This document shows positions 51,315 to 61,152 of a DNA stretch of 64,000 nucleotides, piece by piece. The translations under genes and the position numbers were made by a program. The notes beneath the pieces were generated by a model that worked only from the letters and a program-made list of their open reading frames with translations, was not told the DNA's origin and did no database searches. Location: IMG/VR virus record IMGVR_UViG_3300042320_001961, positions 1 to 64,000 of that record, one strand, 5' to 3'. The stretch is from a virus. Position 1 is the first letter of the stretch, and each line of letters begins with the position of its first letter.

Positions 51315-51908
51315 ATGCACACGATTATTTTCCTGGGGCCCGATCGGGTTGGAAAAACTTCTCTCCTTAACAAGACGGCGTCTAACTTAAAAAACGCGGG
51401 ATACCTAGTTCATACTCTTCACTTTTCAGGAATCAAGCCGGAACATAACTCTCCTGTTGAACAGTTCAGGGAAAAGCTTACAGACATTCCTTTGCCGGCC
51501 CCAGACTATTTCCTAATCGATCGTTTCGTCTCCGACACATTGTTTTACGAGGAGCGCAGGGGGCAAATGCCCCCCATCAACCCGATCTGCTCACAAGAGC
51601 CTGAGTCGATTTTGATCGACTTGAGCGAAAGAGTTGATGTCGTAATCTTGGGCCGGGGCTGGGATCAAACCATGATCGATCGGCACATCACCGAGCTTAA
51701 AACCAATAATCCCCGCGCTTCTACGTACTGGATAAACGCCCAACTCGAGTTGAGAATGAACGAGCATAACGGGTATTATGGACATACCGAGAAGTTCTTC
51801 AAAGCCCAAAGCCTTATACCCCGTTCTTGTGTATTCAGCCTCCCCCGGCCCGACACCGATAAAGACGTGTTCACCAACTGTCCTTCTATCCCCCTCAGAC
51901 AAAGGTGA
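51315..51908 (+). CDS. P-loop nucleotide kinase-like protein
   Basis: A 197-residue protein with a Walker A motif 'FLGPDRVGKTSLLNK' near the N-terminus and 'FLIDRFVSDTLFYE' around residue 70, the DR-S pattern of thymidylate and deoxynucleoside kinases. It probably phosphorylates a deoxynucleoside or its monophosphate, adding to the RNR/dUTPase pathway; the substrate is uncertain. It is not preceded by GTTGAAAGC, in keeping with an early or middle gene, and a terminator follows. Confidence 0.75.
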   Translation: MHTIIFLGPDRVGKTSLLNKTASNLKNAGYLVHTLHFSGIKPEHNSPVEQFREKLTDIPLPAPDYFLIDRFVSDTLFYEERRGQMPPINPICSQEPESILIDLSERVDVVILGRGWDQTMIDRHITELKTNNPRASTYWINAQLELRMNEHNGYYGHTEKFFKAQSLIPRSCVFSLPRPDTDKDVFTNCPSIPLRQR

Positions 51909-51968
51909 AAGCATTGTAGGTGCTTTTCTCTGAATGGTTCTCCGTTCAAAATATATCAGCTCCTGGGC

Positions 51969-51999
51969 GGGTACACAGTCTTTGTGTCCCGTCTTTTTT
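51969..51999 (+). terminator. rho-independent terminator after the kinase gene
   Basis: On the plus strand GGGTACACA pairs with TGTGTCCC (one bulged T), then GTCTTTTTTATT follows. It lies about 60 nt after the kinase stop and upstream of phoH. Confidence 0.6.
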
Positions 52000-52016
52000 A
52001 TTACCTGGAAAATTCA

Positions 52017-52766
52017 ATGGCTAAAGCGCGTACAAGGCGAGAGAAGGTCACCGAGTCATCAGTGCCGGGATACGATGAAATTGCTTATGGGATCCCTGCA
52101 GGGCGGGGAGACGGCCTCAGGACGATCCACCCTGCGAATGACAGCCAGCGCGAAGCTTTGGATTATTTGCGAAGCCGAACTCTTACTATTTTAACGGGTC
52201 CCCCGGGGACGGCTAAAACACTTCTCTCCGTCTTCATTGCTTGCGAAAAACTTCAAAAACGGCAAATCGATAAAATATACTATGTCAAACCGATTGTCGA
52301 TACGCCCGGTGAAAAAGGTATTGGTTATTTGCCAGGCAACGAAATGGAAAAGCTCGAGCCGCATATTGCATCGCTAAGGGACGCGTTAAGCGTGTTTATG
52401 GCGAAAGGGAAGGCGGATTACTTGATTGATAAAAAGATTATCGAGTTTTTGCCCATTGAACATTTAAGAGGTCGGTCGCTGCACCGTTGCATGGTAATTG
52501 CGGACGAGATGCAGAATGCCACTGCGCATAGCGTGCTGACTATTCTCTCTCGACTTGGCGACCATAGTTCTATCGCGTTACTCGGTGACGTGATCCAGCG
52601 CGATTTAGCCAATAGATTTGGAAAGGACGGTCTGAGCGATGCGGTTCACAGACTGTCTAAACTCGACGAGTTTGTCGGTTCAGTGGAATTCCAAATCGAT
52701 GATATTGTCCGCTCGGAATTTGTAAAACAGGTTATTTTGTCGTACCGCGATTTGTACGAGAGCTAG
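52017..52766 (+). CDS. phoH: PhoH-like ATPase
   Basis: A PhoH-family P-loop ATPase of about 249 residues with Walker A 'LTGPPGTAKTLLS', 'YYVKPIVDTPGEKGIGYLPG', Walker B 'MVIADEMQNAT' and the sensor 'IALLGDVIQRDL', all standard for the family. phoH is very frequent in marine and freshwater phages; its role in infection is not settled and may involve RNA or phosphate stress. I choose the ATG at 52017 over a GTG at 51984 that lies inside the terminator region. Confidence 0.92.
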   Translation: MAKARTRREKVTESSVPGYDEIAYGIPAGRGDGLRTIHPANDSQREALDYLRSRTLTILTGPPGTAKTLLSVFIACEKLQKRQIDKIYYVKPIVDTPGEKGIGYLPGNEMEKLEPHIASLRDALSVFMAKGKADYLIDKKIIEFLPIEHLRGRSLHRCMVIADEMQNATAHSVLTILSRLGDHSSIALLGDVIQRDLANRFGKDGLSDAVHRLSKLDEFVGSVEFQIDDIVRSEFVKQVILSYRDLYES

Positions 52767-52956
52767 AGGGGGAGGATTGCTGTGTCGGAGAAGGAAAAAA
52801 AAGAGCTGCTGTAAACATCCACCTATCTGTACAGGCATTAACTTGCTTAGGCCCTATGGCCCAGTTAGGTATTTCGCAAAGGGCGATAAACGCTAGGCAG
52901 AACAACGCCTCGAATATAAGGAAAGCTAGTCCCTCTGTTAACCTAATTTTTTCCAT
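52732..52956 (-). CDS. small membrane protein
   Basis: A 74-residue protein with a membrane helix at residues about 9-30 ('GLAFLIFEALFCLAFIALC') and a shorter hydrophobic patch near 47-54; the tail is Ser/Thr/Pro-rich. It has a GTTGAAGGC element 23 nt upstream, one arm of a divergent pair. The 3' end overlaps phoH by 35 bp on the opposite strand. A real gene is likely but not certain; function unknown. Confidence 0.5.
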   Translation of the reverse strand: MEKIRLTEGLAFLIFEALFCLAFIALCEIPNWAIGPKQVNACTDRWMFTAALFFPSPTQQSSPSSSRTNRGTTK

Positions 52957-52979
52957 CGGTTGTACGCCCTGTATACTAA

Positions 52980-52988
52980 GCCTTCAAC
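52980..52988 (-). promoter_or_regulatory. GTTGAAGGC element, minus arm of divergent pair
   Basis: A one-base variant of the 9-mer on the minus strand, 23 nt before the ATG at 52956 and five bases from the plus-strand copy. Confidence 0.58.
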
Positions 52989-52993
52989 TCCGA

Positions 52994-53002
52994 GTTGAAA
53001 GC
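52994..53002 (+). promoter_or_regulatory. GTTGAAAGC element, plus arm of divergent pair
   Basis: An exact 9-mer on the plus strand, 20 nt before the ATG of the 1017-residue virion protein. Confidence 0.68.
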
Positions 53003-53022
53003 TTTTAGAGAATACCTTTTTA

Positions 53023-56000
53023 ATGGCAACTAGGATAGATAAGACTCCGGGGTTGTCCCAGACTCCGCAAGACGCGATAATTCGGTCGTTGAGGTCAAAG
53101 GCCGGTAAAAGAGAGCAGAGAACGGATTTTATAGGACTTAAACGATCAAATTCTCTTTCCGATGTTTCTGACCCGCGAAAAGCCTTAAATAATACACTCG
53201 CTAAACTTAACGAAGGGGATGTAGAAGAGCAGGAATTTTACAATTCCCAGTATGATTCGTCAGACTGGGCGGTCACAAAAGACTTCGCACTCGAAGGGAT
53301 TACTAAGGACGCGTTACTCCCCTTGCTGGGGGTGTCAGCCCAAGACGGGGTTGTAAACCTTAATCCGCGTATAAGGATCCAAGACAGAATTTCCCAGGTA
53401 GATTCTTTTTCCGGTATAGACAGTTTTAACAGCCTGCATGCGGGACCCTCAGCTCAATTTTACAGAGTAGCAAAGCTCCAAGTAATAGGCTTTTTAAAAT
53501 TCGATTTTAATACTGTAACCGGAGAGATTACAGTAAACGAACTTAAAGGCGTAGACGGGGTCACTGATCTTACTGACGAAGAAATTTTGTCAGGTAGAGG
53601 GTATGTTATTCTACTTGTAGAGTGGTATGAGTTAGAGAATGGACCTAAGGCTGATTTGTCTGGTACAGGTATCTACTTGAGGGTGGACAGTGAGGACGGA
53701 TGGAGTGTAGAAGAAGGCCTTAGTAGTCTTACTAGCATAAGGAGTATACTCGGAAGTTTAAGATTTTCCCAAAGGCCTTTTAGGTTGGGCAGAGGTTATT
53801 CCAGTATTAATCCGCCCCCGTGGTTCTCTGAGTCTCCCAGTACCGGTATTCCGGATACAGTCGAGAATTTGATTAGAAAACCCTCTGGCGATCCTGTTGT
53901 CGAAAGAGGTTACTGGTATTCTAAGGCGGTTATTGAAAGTCGCTGGAGCGCCGAAGAAATACGTCAAATAGGGGCTCCTACGGGGGAAGTTATTGTTCAA
54001 GACTCAAACATGAGGTGGGAATCACCCCCGAACCCACTAAGATTTGAAACAGGAGACTGGGGAATTAGATGGGACGGGTATCTTTATATCACTCCAGGAA
54101 TATATTCTTTTCAAGTAGAAACGAATTGTCTCGTAAAAATTGATGTTTATCTGGACGAATGGACTGAAGTTTTTAGCTCAGGTGTGCCGAGTTCGGAAAA
54201 TTCTAAGTACTTTTCTGCTACCTCTTTTGATGTAAACAGTATAGATAATAAGTTTAAGTATTTCTACTCGAGTACGGAGTGGGAAGCTTATATGCCTATT
54301 ACTATCCGCATGTATGTTGGGGGGACTGACAGGTCCGAACCGTCTGTCATAGTGCCCACCGAGCCCAACATTTTCCTAAAAACTACAAAACTTCAAGATC
54401 CGGTTAATTTTTACAGCGAGCTGATAGACATAGAGTTGGAGGAACTTAGTCCGGGGGAATTTGCCATATTTTCTGATGATTTAGTCAGTATACTGATCCC
54501 AGTTGAGGATGAGTACGCATCTGTCAGTTACGAGCTTGTTGAGAAAGACGGCCAGGCCTTGGGTGATCCGATAGTTGTGGAGATTAGTGAAATTGGAGTT
54601 ATAACCGATCCGGAATTGGAAGAAGGCGAATATAAGTTGAGGATTTTTCCCGTCTTGAGCGAGGAATTTGAAGATAATCTCGAGCCGCTGTGGAGGGGGA
54701 GGATAGCTTCACCGGGAGAAGGGAGAACGTCTTACTCGGATTTGGTAAGTGGAGATTTTACCCCGAACCAGCAAAAAATACCTTTTGATTTCAGGCCGAG
54801 TTGGTGGAAAGTCTCCCAAGGTCATCCGTATGACAGGAGCTTAGCCCTTTCTCCCAGTAACACACCTTTTGACGGATTCGCATCCAATATATTTAAAGAC
54901 GAGTTTAGCTCGGGAGCAGACGGATTCGGATTGTACGGAGACGGAGATAATAACTATACTCAAAGACCTAATATTATAATGGGAGAGTCAAAGTATGAAG
55001 AATCTTCACCTAAGGGTAGTAATTATATCGGGATCTCTTTGAGTTCGGATAGATTTGGAGAAGGCGGCAGATTTATCGCTGACGCTTTCCCCCTCAATAA
55101 TTCTGTATTCGACGACCCGGGCCTGCTAGGCGAGAACGAGCTTGGCGGGGACCCCAATCACAAGACCTCCGCGTTTGGTAAAGTAACCCCTGAAGTGGCT
55201 CAGATATATCTTTGGACTACTGGGCCGGAAGAACTTCAGGGTAAATATTTCTTGTCTGTAGATTCTGCGTCCGTTACTTCTGACGACGACCCTGAGCTAT
55301 ATGGACTCCCCGACTTCTCCTCAAACGAATGGCTTTCTCCTATATCGATATCTGCTGTTCAGGTGTGCGATAACTCGGACTTTGAAGACTCTAGCGTAAA
55401 GAAGTTTCCAGCCGTACTACCAATACTTTTAGAAAAAGTAGAAGTATCCGGGTTTACAGTAATCTTGTTCTCTGTACTTCTGCCCTCCCTATTGCCGGAG
55501 GGTTCTGAAGTCTCGCAGTTCAGCGGCAAGTTCATCAGGTTCTATACAAGTAATAGCAGAGAGTTTCAAAATACACTTGTAGATACAGGGGAATCTATTT
55601 GTTTCTCCGATGTCATTAAGTTGACTTATGACAACGACGATAACCTAATACCGTTTCAAAGTGAGATTCCCCAGGCTCTTTCGGAACGTGTAACCCCGTT
55701 TGGATTTGATGGCATATCCGGGATATGCTACCCGCCCTACATAGTGTCCGATCCTTTGTTAAAGGATACAGCGATTGGGGATGACGATCTTTACGACGCG
55801 CCAGCGGGTTGGTATGACGTGTTTTGGGGCGACCCGACCAAGGCCGGATTGGGAGGTAAAACTTTAACCCTGAGTAGAAGTCTTGAATTCAGAGGCAAAG
55901 ACGCTGTAGAACTCATTATAACACCAGTTAATTTCAGTTTCTCTCTTTACTCCCATAAGTTCAGAGTAGATATGCCTCTGGAAGCAGAGGACTATGACGA

Positions 56001-56076
56001 GGATGTCTTAACCTATCTGGGGAACGGTGAGCAAGTCTCTGACACTTACTATTTGTTCGTAAACTTGCCCAATTAA
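53023..56076 (+). CDS. large virion protein with PA14-like region
   Basis: A 1017-residue acidic protein. Around residues 340-450 the pattern 'FETGDWGIRWDGYLYITPG' then 'YSFQVETNCLVKIDVYLD' and later 'MPITIRMYVGG' resembles PA14-type carbohydrate-binding beta domains. The rest is beta-rich, Ser/Asp/Glu-rich and not recognised. It is likely a fibre or tail-decoration protein. It converges on and overlaps the 56073-57608 gene by 4 bp. Confidence 0.72.
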   Translation: MATRIDKTPGLSQTPQDAIIRSLRSKAGKREQRTDFIGLKRSNSLSDVSDPRKALNNTLAKLNEGDVEEQEFYNSQYDSSDWAVTKDFALEGITKDALLPLLGVSAQDGVVNLNPRIRIQDRISQVDSFSGIDSFNSLHAGPSAQFYRVAKLQVIGFLKFDFNTVTGEITVNELKGVDGVTDLTDEEILSGRGYVILLVEWYELENGPKADLSGTGIYLRVDSEDGWSVEEGLSSLTSIRSILGSLRFSQRPFRLGRGYSSINPPPWFSESPSTGIPDTVENLIRKPSGDPVVERGYWYSKAVIESRWSAEEIRQIGAPTGEVIVQDSNMRWESPPNPLRFETGDWGIRWDGYLYITPGIYSFQVETNCLVKIDVYLDEWTEVFSSGVPSSENSKYFSATSFDVNSIDNKFKYFYSSTEWEAYMPITIRMYVGGTDRSEPSVIVPTEPNIFLKTTKLQDPVNFYSELIDIELEELSPGEFAIFSDDLVSILIPVEDEYASVSYELVEKDGQALGDPIVVEISEIGVITDPELEEGEYKLRIFPVLSEEFEDNLEPLWRGRIASPGEGRTSYSDLVSGDFTPNQQKIPFDFRPSWWKVSQGHPYDRSLALSPSNTPFDGFASNIFKDEFSSGADGFGLYGDGDNNYTQRPNIIMGESKYEESSPKGSNYIGISLSSDRFGEGGRFIADAFPLNNSVFDDPGLLGENELGGDPNHKTSAFGKVTPEVAQIYLWTTGPEELQGKYFLSVDSASVTSDDDPELYGLPDFSSNEWLSPISISAVQVCDNSDFEDSSVKKFPAVLPILLEKVEVSGFTVILFSVLLPSLLPEGSEVSQFSGKFIRFYTSNSREFQNTLVDTGESICFSDVIKLTYDNDDNLIPFQSEIPQALSERVTPFGFDGISGICYPPYIVSDPLLKDTAIGDDDLYDAPAGWYDVFWGDPTKAGLGGKTLTLSRSLEFRGKDAVELIITPVNFSFSLYSHKFRVDMPLEAEDYDEDVLTYLGNGEQVSDTYYLFVNLPN

Positions 56077-57608
56077 ACAGCCAAAAACATTGCTTCTTTT
56101 GTCTGCCCAAGAGAGTTTTTATACGATAACAAAGGCCAGGACTTTAAGTTTATTTGCTGGTTTAACGTAATTGGAACCAGTGTCCGGTAATATACAAAAC
56201 CTCCGTTGTCTGCGTCTTGAGATATATTCTGAACAAGGGTGCCTACTGTAGTATCAAATCCAAGACTGGAGTCCCCTGAAGCATTATAGGCTGATGCGCT
56301 TATGCTATACTTGAATAATGTAGCCTCCTCGCCATCGGGATTATATATCCTCGGATTCAAGTAAAGCTTTCCTAAAAGATTTACAAAAGGCTTGTTGTCA
56401 TTGCTAAAAATTCGTGAATAGCGATCTCCGTCTCGGACCCAGATCCCCGGGACAGTAATATCCTCTAACTTGTAGTCTTTCGGGCCGGACAAAGTGGACA
56501 AATCACTGTAATCCACAACCTCTAACGAGTTGTCAGGATCCCGGAATATTACCCTACTATTAGTAATCAGGTCTTGACCCGTAAAAATATTATATCTTAT
56601 GCTTAAGCCTTCGTCCTCATCCTCCTCAGACCTGGGGGTTCTGAGGTTTTGTATATAATCTGAAAATCCGGACTTAACAGATTCTACTCTGTTTAATATT
56701 TCTTGCAAGCCTTCGCTCAAGGTTTCAGAAGCTCTATACGCAGCCCCTTGGTCTGACCTTCTATAACTGAAGATGTAAGAGGTAAAGTTAAAACCGAATA
56801 GGTTAGAGAGATTTTTAGAATTAAGGGTATCTGATCTGTCAATTCTAACCAGATACGAGTCCGAGGATCTGAAAGAATCGAACTCCGACCCTAAATTTAC
56901 CCACTCCTCTTTCCTATCATCGTATAGGAAAAAGCCTCCCCGGGCAGATGACTTTACAGTATATGTATACTGTTTGGACAGTAAGAGGGCAGCGTGGCCG
57001 CCAGGACTATCCTTTAAAACATACTCATTATTATAGTTTACGCACTTGTTAAGGGTGGGTGTCTCTCCCTCTTTGCAAGAAGGTATTATCTCCAAGATCT
57101 CTCCTACCTTATACTTAGACCCGGGTGACACTACTTCTGCCGAGGACGATATTCTGCCATCTGATTCAACAGTTATTTGAATAACTGCGTCTCTAGACTC
57201 TGATTCAAGACCTATCGCCCTCACGTTTAGTTGATAAGGGTATGCTGGTTCTGCTCCGAAAGAATTAGTGACCTTGTACCCCGATCCATTACCTATTACC
57301 TCGATATCCGCCAAAGATCCATTACTCGAGAATACTACTGGGAAATTTCCAGCGTAATCAAACCAGACATTATTGCCATCAGAAAAAGTAAAATCTTCTG
57401 TGACAAATTTAGTTCTCCTACTTTGTAAGAAAGACTCATTTACGAATCCTGTAATGTTCTCTGGAGACTGAATAAAAGACTTTAGTTTGCTTGAGAAAGC
57501 GAATAAGTTAATATCGTCTTGCACAGGGGGTGAGTACAGTTTTTGTACTGCATCAGTGGCATTAATTCCCTGCTCGGAGAGATTAAATCTAGTGTAAAGT
57601 CCTGACAT
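56073..57608 (-). CDS. unknown virion-type protein
   Basis: A 511-residue beta-rich protein (Ser, Asn, Asp and Tyr-rich, 'GNGSGYKVTNSFGAEPAYPY', 'VVSPGSKYKVGEILEI') with the repetitive feel of cyanophage structural proteins. No family recognised. It follows the leucine-rich-repeat gene by 2 nt on the same strand, so the two are likely co-expressed and may interact. Confidence 0.68.
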   Translation of the reverse strand: MSGLYTRFNLSEQGINATDAVQKLYSPPVQDDINLFAFSSKLKSFIQSPENITGFVNESFLQSRRTKFVTEDFTFSDGNNVWFDYAGNFPVVFSSNGSLADIEVIGNGSGYKVTNSFGAEPAYPYQLNVRAIGLESESRDAVIQITVESDGRISSSAEVVSPGSKYKVGEILEIIPSCKEGETPTLNKCVNYNNEYVLKDSPGGHAALLLSKQYTYTVKSSARGGFFLYDDRKEEWVNLGSEFDSFRSSDSYLVRIDRSDTLNSKNLSNLFGFNFTSYIFSYRRSDQGAAYRASETLSEGLQEILNRVESVKSGFSDYIQNLRTPRSEEDEDEGLSIRYNIFTGQDLITNSRVIFRDPDNSLEVVDYSDLSTLSGPKDYKLEDITVPGIWVRDGDRYSRIFSNDNKPFVNLLGKLYLNPRIYNPDGEEATLFKYSISASAYNASGDSSLGFDTTVGTLVQNISQDADNGGFVYYRTLVPITLNQQINLKSWPLLSYKNSLGQTKEAMFLAV

Positions 57609-57610
57609 TT

Positions 57611-60600
57611 TTAGGGGTTTACCAAGTCTTCCGGGTCTAATCCGGCATCGATGATAGATTGGTACCTGGTTGTTACGTCTTCGTAACGCACTAAAGTGAT
57701 TATAGAGGTAGTTGCTGGAGAGATGTAAGCAAATCCTAGGTCTACTCTTACCCCAAAGAGATTTTTGAACGCTATGGCTTGTGCGCTTTCGACTGTAACC
57801 TGAGTCTCGTTAATTCTTGTTTTATAGTATACACCTTGAATTAGTTCCCCCGGAATCTGAACAATACGTGTCCCAACAATATTCTCCACTTGCACCTGAT
57901 TACCGTTCTCGTCGAATTGATTAACTGTTTCATATACATAAAACTCTTCGTCTCTAAACAGTGAAGTTATTATGTCTCCTCCCTTGCGCACTTGGGTGGG
58001 GAATATTTCAGACTGTGAGTAGTTTATATATTTTCCGTTAGAATCTAGTTTATTAAATCCTACTCTCACAAAACAATTTCTAAATCTGCCTATCAAATTT
58101 ATTTGTATAACATCTGATATAATAGCCCTTATGGCTTCTATGGACAAATTGTTGTAGGACAGATTAACAGTGATGTTCCTGGAGTTTCCTAGGAATACTT
58201 TGAATAAACAACCGGGGACATAGGACGTTATGTTGTTTTCGGATAAGTCTAGAAAAACGACACTGCTAAACCCAGGCAAAATATTCAAGGATCCCGAAAG
58301 CCTACAATTCTTGGCCCGGAAAGCTACTAATTTTGAAAAACCAGAGGAGAACCAATTTGTTATGTTGACAGTATTTCTAAAAAAGTACAAAGTTGACGGC
58401 AAAGTGTTAGGTATATCTCTGTCTATAATAATTTCCGTAGAGCTTACGGACAAAACTCGGGCTATTTCCGGACCATTTACCTCTCCCTTAATGACATCAT
58501 TCACTAATACTTTAGTATTAAAATTGCTTGCGCCAGTAATTGTATAAATATTATCTTTTTCCTCCCAAGCGTTTCCAGGTGTCTGGATTACTCGGGAAAT
58601 AGATAGGCCGGATATTTCTGTGTATGAATCGTTGTTCCTTATCGCTGCGCCCCTGGATTGCGGTAAAAACCAATTAGAGGGATAGGTACTCCTTAACGAA
58701 GAGTCCAGTATCACAATCGATATCTGAGAGTCTACTACACCCTCGAAAGATGGCAATAGGGCCCCACCTCTTGAGGCGTTTTGACCATTACAGTCTAGAT
58801 AGGCCAGATCTCTAGAGAAAAGAGGGTTTATAGGGGTAATAGATAGGCTCCTGAGGTCGTAAAAGCTAGAAAACTGTGTAACTACAGAAAGCACTTTAGT
58901 GTTTAATTCTGGGTTAGGCCTGGCAGAAATAGTTGGAAATCTGCCAGTGAATCCAGAGTTAAATGTCCCGAAGTATGTTAGTTCTCTCAGGTTAATAAGG
59001 TCTTTTTCCCTGAATCTAAACTGTTGCTGTATAAACGGTACGCTTAGTGTGAGTAGTTTGTGTGGAGATCCCGAAGCCCTTTCGGGTGCAAAATTTTCAG
59101 GTAAAAAGTAGTCAATACCGTTTTTAACTACAGGGGTAATTTGCCGAGAATTATATAACTCTATTGAAGTCAGTTCTCCAGTGTTTTCAGTAGAAGAATC
59201 CCCTAGTGAAAACATTTGACCCCCGAGTATAGACCCGTGCAAATCAATAGATCGGAGTGCCGGTGTACGAAGTGGAGCGGATGAGTTTGAGATATTTAAC
59301 GAGTTTGCACATCGGACGGCTAAAAGCTCCCTCAAAGATTTCCAAGTATTATTTTGTATGTTAATCGTAGTCCCGGTGTCAGAAATATCAATGAATGTGG
59401 AATTTAAGTACCAATTACTCCAGTCCTCAGCAGGATTTCCTATAAAGCCTGTAATATTATGGCGCCTGTCAGAAAATCCGGAGATATTGAAAGACGTCAT
59501 TCTATAATTCGAAATATGCCCCGGATCTGATGGGTTTGTAGATGTACCTATGTCATATATTGTCCCTGATGCACCTGAACCAGAAATGTTGTACTGAGTC
59601 AGTCCGCCCGTGTTTTTAATCGACGGTAATTTTTGGCCGGAAATGAAGGCTGTTAGTCCGCGAGTATTAGTGTTCCATTCCAGTACCCTTAAGTTGGGGA
59701 AAACATCACTTAAGTTGGAATTAAGTCCCCTGAATCTGTCCCCGAGGTAAAGTTCTTGTAAATTTGTAAATTGGCGATAATCAACCCCGGCAGTCCTGCT
59801 CTCGTTTAAAATATATTTCTCAAATTTTTCATCCGCCCAATCATCCCCGGCGCTGTTTATCATCGGCCCGCTTTTGGGGATTGTTAAATAGCTTACTACT
59901 GTATAAATGGGGTGATTGAATGAGGGGACAGCCCCTGAATTCCTGACATCGAACCAGGACATCGGACCTGATTTCCAAGTGTCTCCGCTGTTTTTAAGAT
60001 CGAGTACCCGGAGCTTGTTAGGGAGTGTTTTTAACCAGAGTGGCAGGATCGTCATCGAACCTCCGGACACTCTAAGTTCCTCGAGGTTGTTAAACCCTAT
60101 AAGGCCAAGGTCTTTTTTGTCAGGAGTTTCTCTGATATCGATACCGTTGAACTCCAAGCCTTTGACTTTTTCTGGATTCAGGTAAAGATACAGGTACAAA
60201 TCGTATACCAGTTGATATCCAGTACTCGTGATATCTATATCTAAAGTGAACTCGTTTGTACCTGAGGGTTGAGAAGATGGTTCTACTTGTAAAAAGTCTA
60301 CAAATTCAGTATTAGGCCTTTGCTGGACAACTTGCACTTGGTACCCGTAAAAATTAATTAACGAGTCAGTGAATTTAAATTTTATACTACCCCTGGAAAG
60401 TCTGCAAAATATCTTGAGTGGGGAGTTTTTAGTGGCCAGTAATTTCAAAGGTGTTACTGGTTGCCCAGGCCCGTTAATGACACTGAGCTTAAGGGTGTGG
60501 GAGGGAGACTCAGGGACGGAAGACTTCCGGACGAAAGAACCCTCGGGGACAAAAATTCTATTGACATGGGACTTTCTGCGTACGCGGACAGACCCCGGAT

Positions 60601-61132
60601 ACGAAGCGTTTTTGAAGAACCCAGGATTATCCTCGTCCAAGTTGGAGCTGAAAAGACTTGAGCGGGATGTCGAGAGGGAAATTAGTCTTTTTTCTGGGTT
60701 TTCGAAAAGACTTTCGGAAAGTACATTAGCGCGGTAAAAAGCACCTTCGCACTTTATGCCTCCGTTAAAAATTATTACATTCGGACGGTTTAGAGCATTG
60801 GAGCCCGTAACACCCAAGGTGTACTTAGGCGAAGCGTATAGCTTGTCAACCTCAAGCTCCTCAAGGATTCGATCTCCTGATATATTATCAATTCTATGCA
60901 GGGTCGAAAGCAGGAAGGAAGATAGACCGGAGACCGACCTAAGATCCTCTCTACTAATAGTTTCAGATAACTGATAAATTTGGTCAAGAGATTCAGGATC
61001 TAGAAGTATATTTCTTAACGCGTTTCGCTTGTCCGACTCGAAGATTTCGGAAAGGTTTTGAAACCCGTCGGAAATCAGCCCGATGTCTGGGCGAGAAAAT
61101 TGTCCAAATCCCCTAAAAACCCCTTCGGACAT
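57611..61132 (-). CDS. leucine-rich-repeat virion protein
   Basis: A 1173-residue protein with irregular leucine-rich repeats, for example 'GFNNLEELRVSGGSMTILP', 'FTNLQELYLGDRF', 'FPNLRVLEWNTN', 'LRSLSITPINPLFSRDLAYL', 'FSKLVAFRAKNCRLSGSL' and 'FSSVVFLDLSENNITS'. Such repeats form curved protein-binding solenoids. The flanking sequence is beta-rich and resembles the neighbouring virion proteins. A GTTGAAAGC element lies 20 nt before the ATG at 61130-61132. A receptor-binding or host-adhesion function is plausible. Confidence 0.78.
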   Translation of the reverse strand: MSEGVFRGFGQFSRPDIGLISDGFQNLSEIFESDKRNALRNILLDPESLDQIYQLSETISREDLRSVSGLSSFLLSTLHRIDNISGDRILEELEVDKLYASPKYTLGVTGSNALNRPNVIIFNGGIKCEGAFYRANVLSESLFENPEKRLISLSTSRSSLFSSNLDEDNPGFFKNASYPGSVRVRRKSHVNRIFVPEGSFVRKSSVPESPSHTLKLSVINGPGQPVTPLKLLATKNSPLKIFCRLSRGSIKFKFTDSLINFYGYQVQVVQQRPNTEFVDFLQVEPSSQPSGTNEFTLDIDITSTGYQLVYDLYLYLYLNPEKVKGLEFNGIDIRETPDKKDLGLIGFNNLEELRVSGGSMTILPLWLKTLPNKLRVLDLKNSGDTWKSGPMSWFDVRNSGAVPSFNHPIYTVVSYLTIPKSGPMINSAGDDWADEKFEKYILNESRTAGVDYRQFTNLQELYLGDRFRGLNSNLSDVFPNLRVLEWNTNTRGLTAFISGQKLPSIKNTGGLTQYNISGSGASGTIYDIGTSTNPSDPGHISNYRMTSFNISGFSDRRHNITGFIGNPAEDWSNWYLNSTFIDISDTGTTINIQNNTWKSLRELLAVRCANSLNISNSSAPLRTPALRSIDLHGSILGGQMFSLGDSSTENTGELTSIELYNSRQITPVVKNGIDYFLPENFAPERASGSPHKLLTLSVPFIQQQFRFREKDLINLRELTYFGTFNSGFTGRFPTISARPNPELNTKVLSVVTQFSSFYDLRSLSITPINPLFSRDLAYLDCNGQNASRGGALLPSFEGVVDSQISIVILDSSLRSTYPSNWFLPQSRGAAIRNNDSYTEISGLSISRVIQTPGNAWEEKDNIYTITGASNFNTKVLVNDVIKGEVNGPEIARVLSVSSTEIIIDRDIPNTLPSTLYFFRNTVNITNWFSSGFSKLVAFRAKNCRLSGSLNILPGFSSVVFLDLSENNITSYVPGCLFKVFLGNSRNITVNLSYNNLSIEAIRAIISDVIQINLIGRFRNCFVRVGFNKLDSNGKYINYSQSEIFPTQVRKGGDIITSLFRDEEFYVYETVNQFDENGNQVQVENIVGTRIVQIPGELIQGVYYKTRINETQVTVESAQAIAFKNLFGVRVDLGFAYISPATTSIITLVRYEDVTTRYQSIIDAGLDPEDLVNP

Positions 61133-61152
61133 CGAAAACTCAAATCTTAAGA

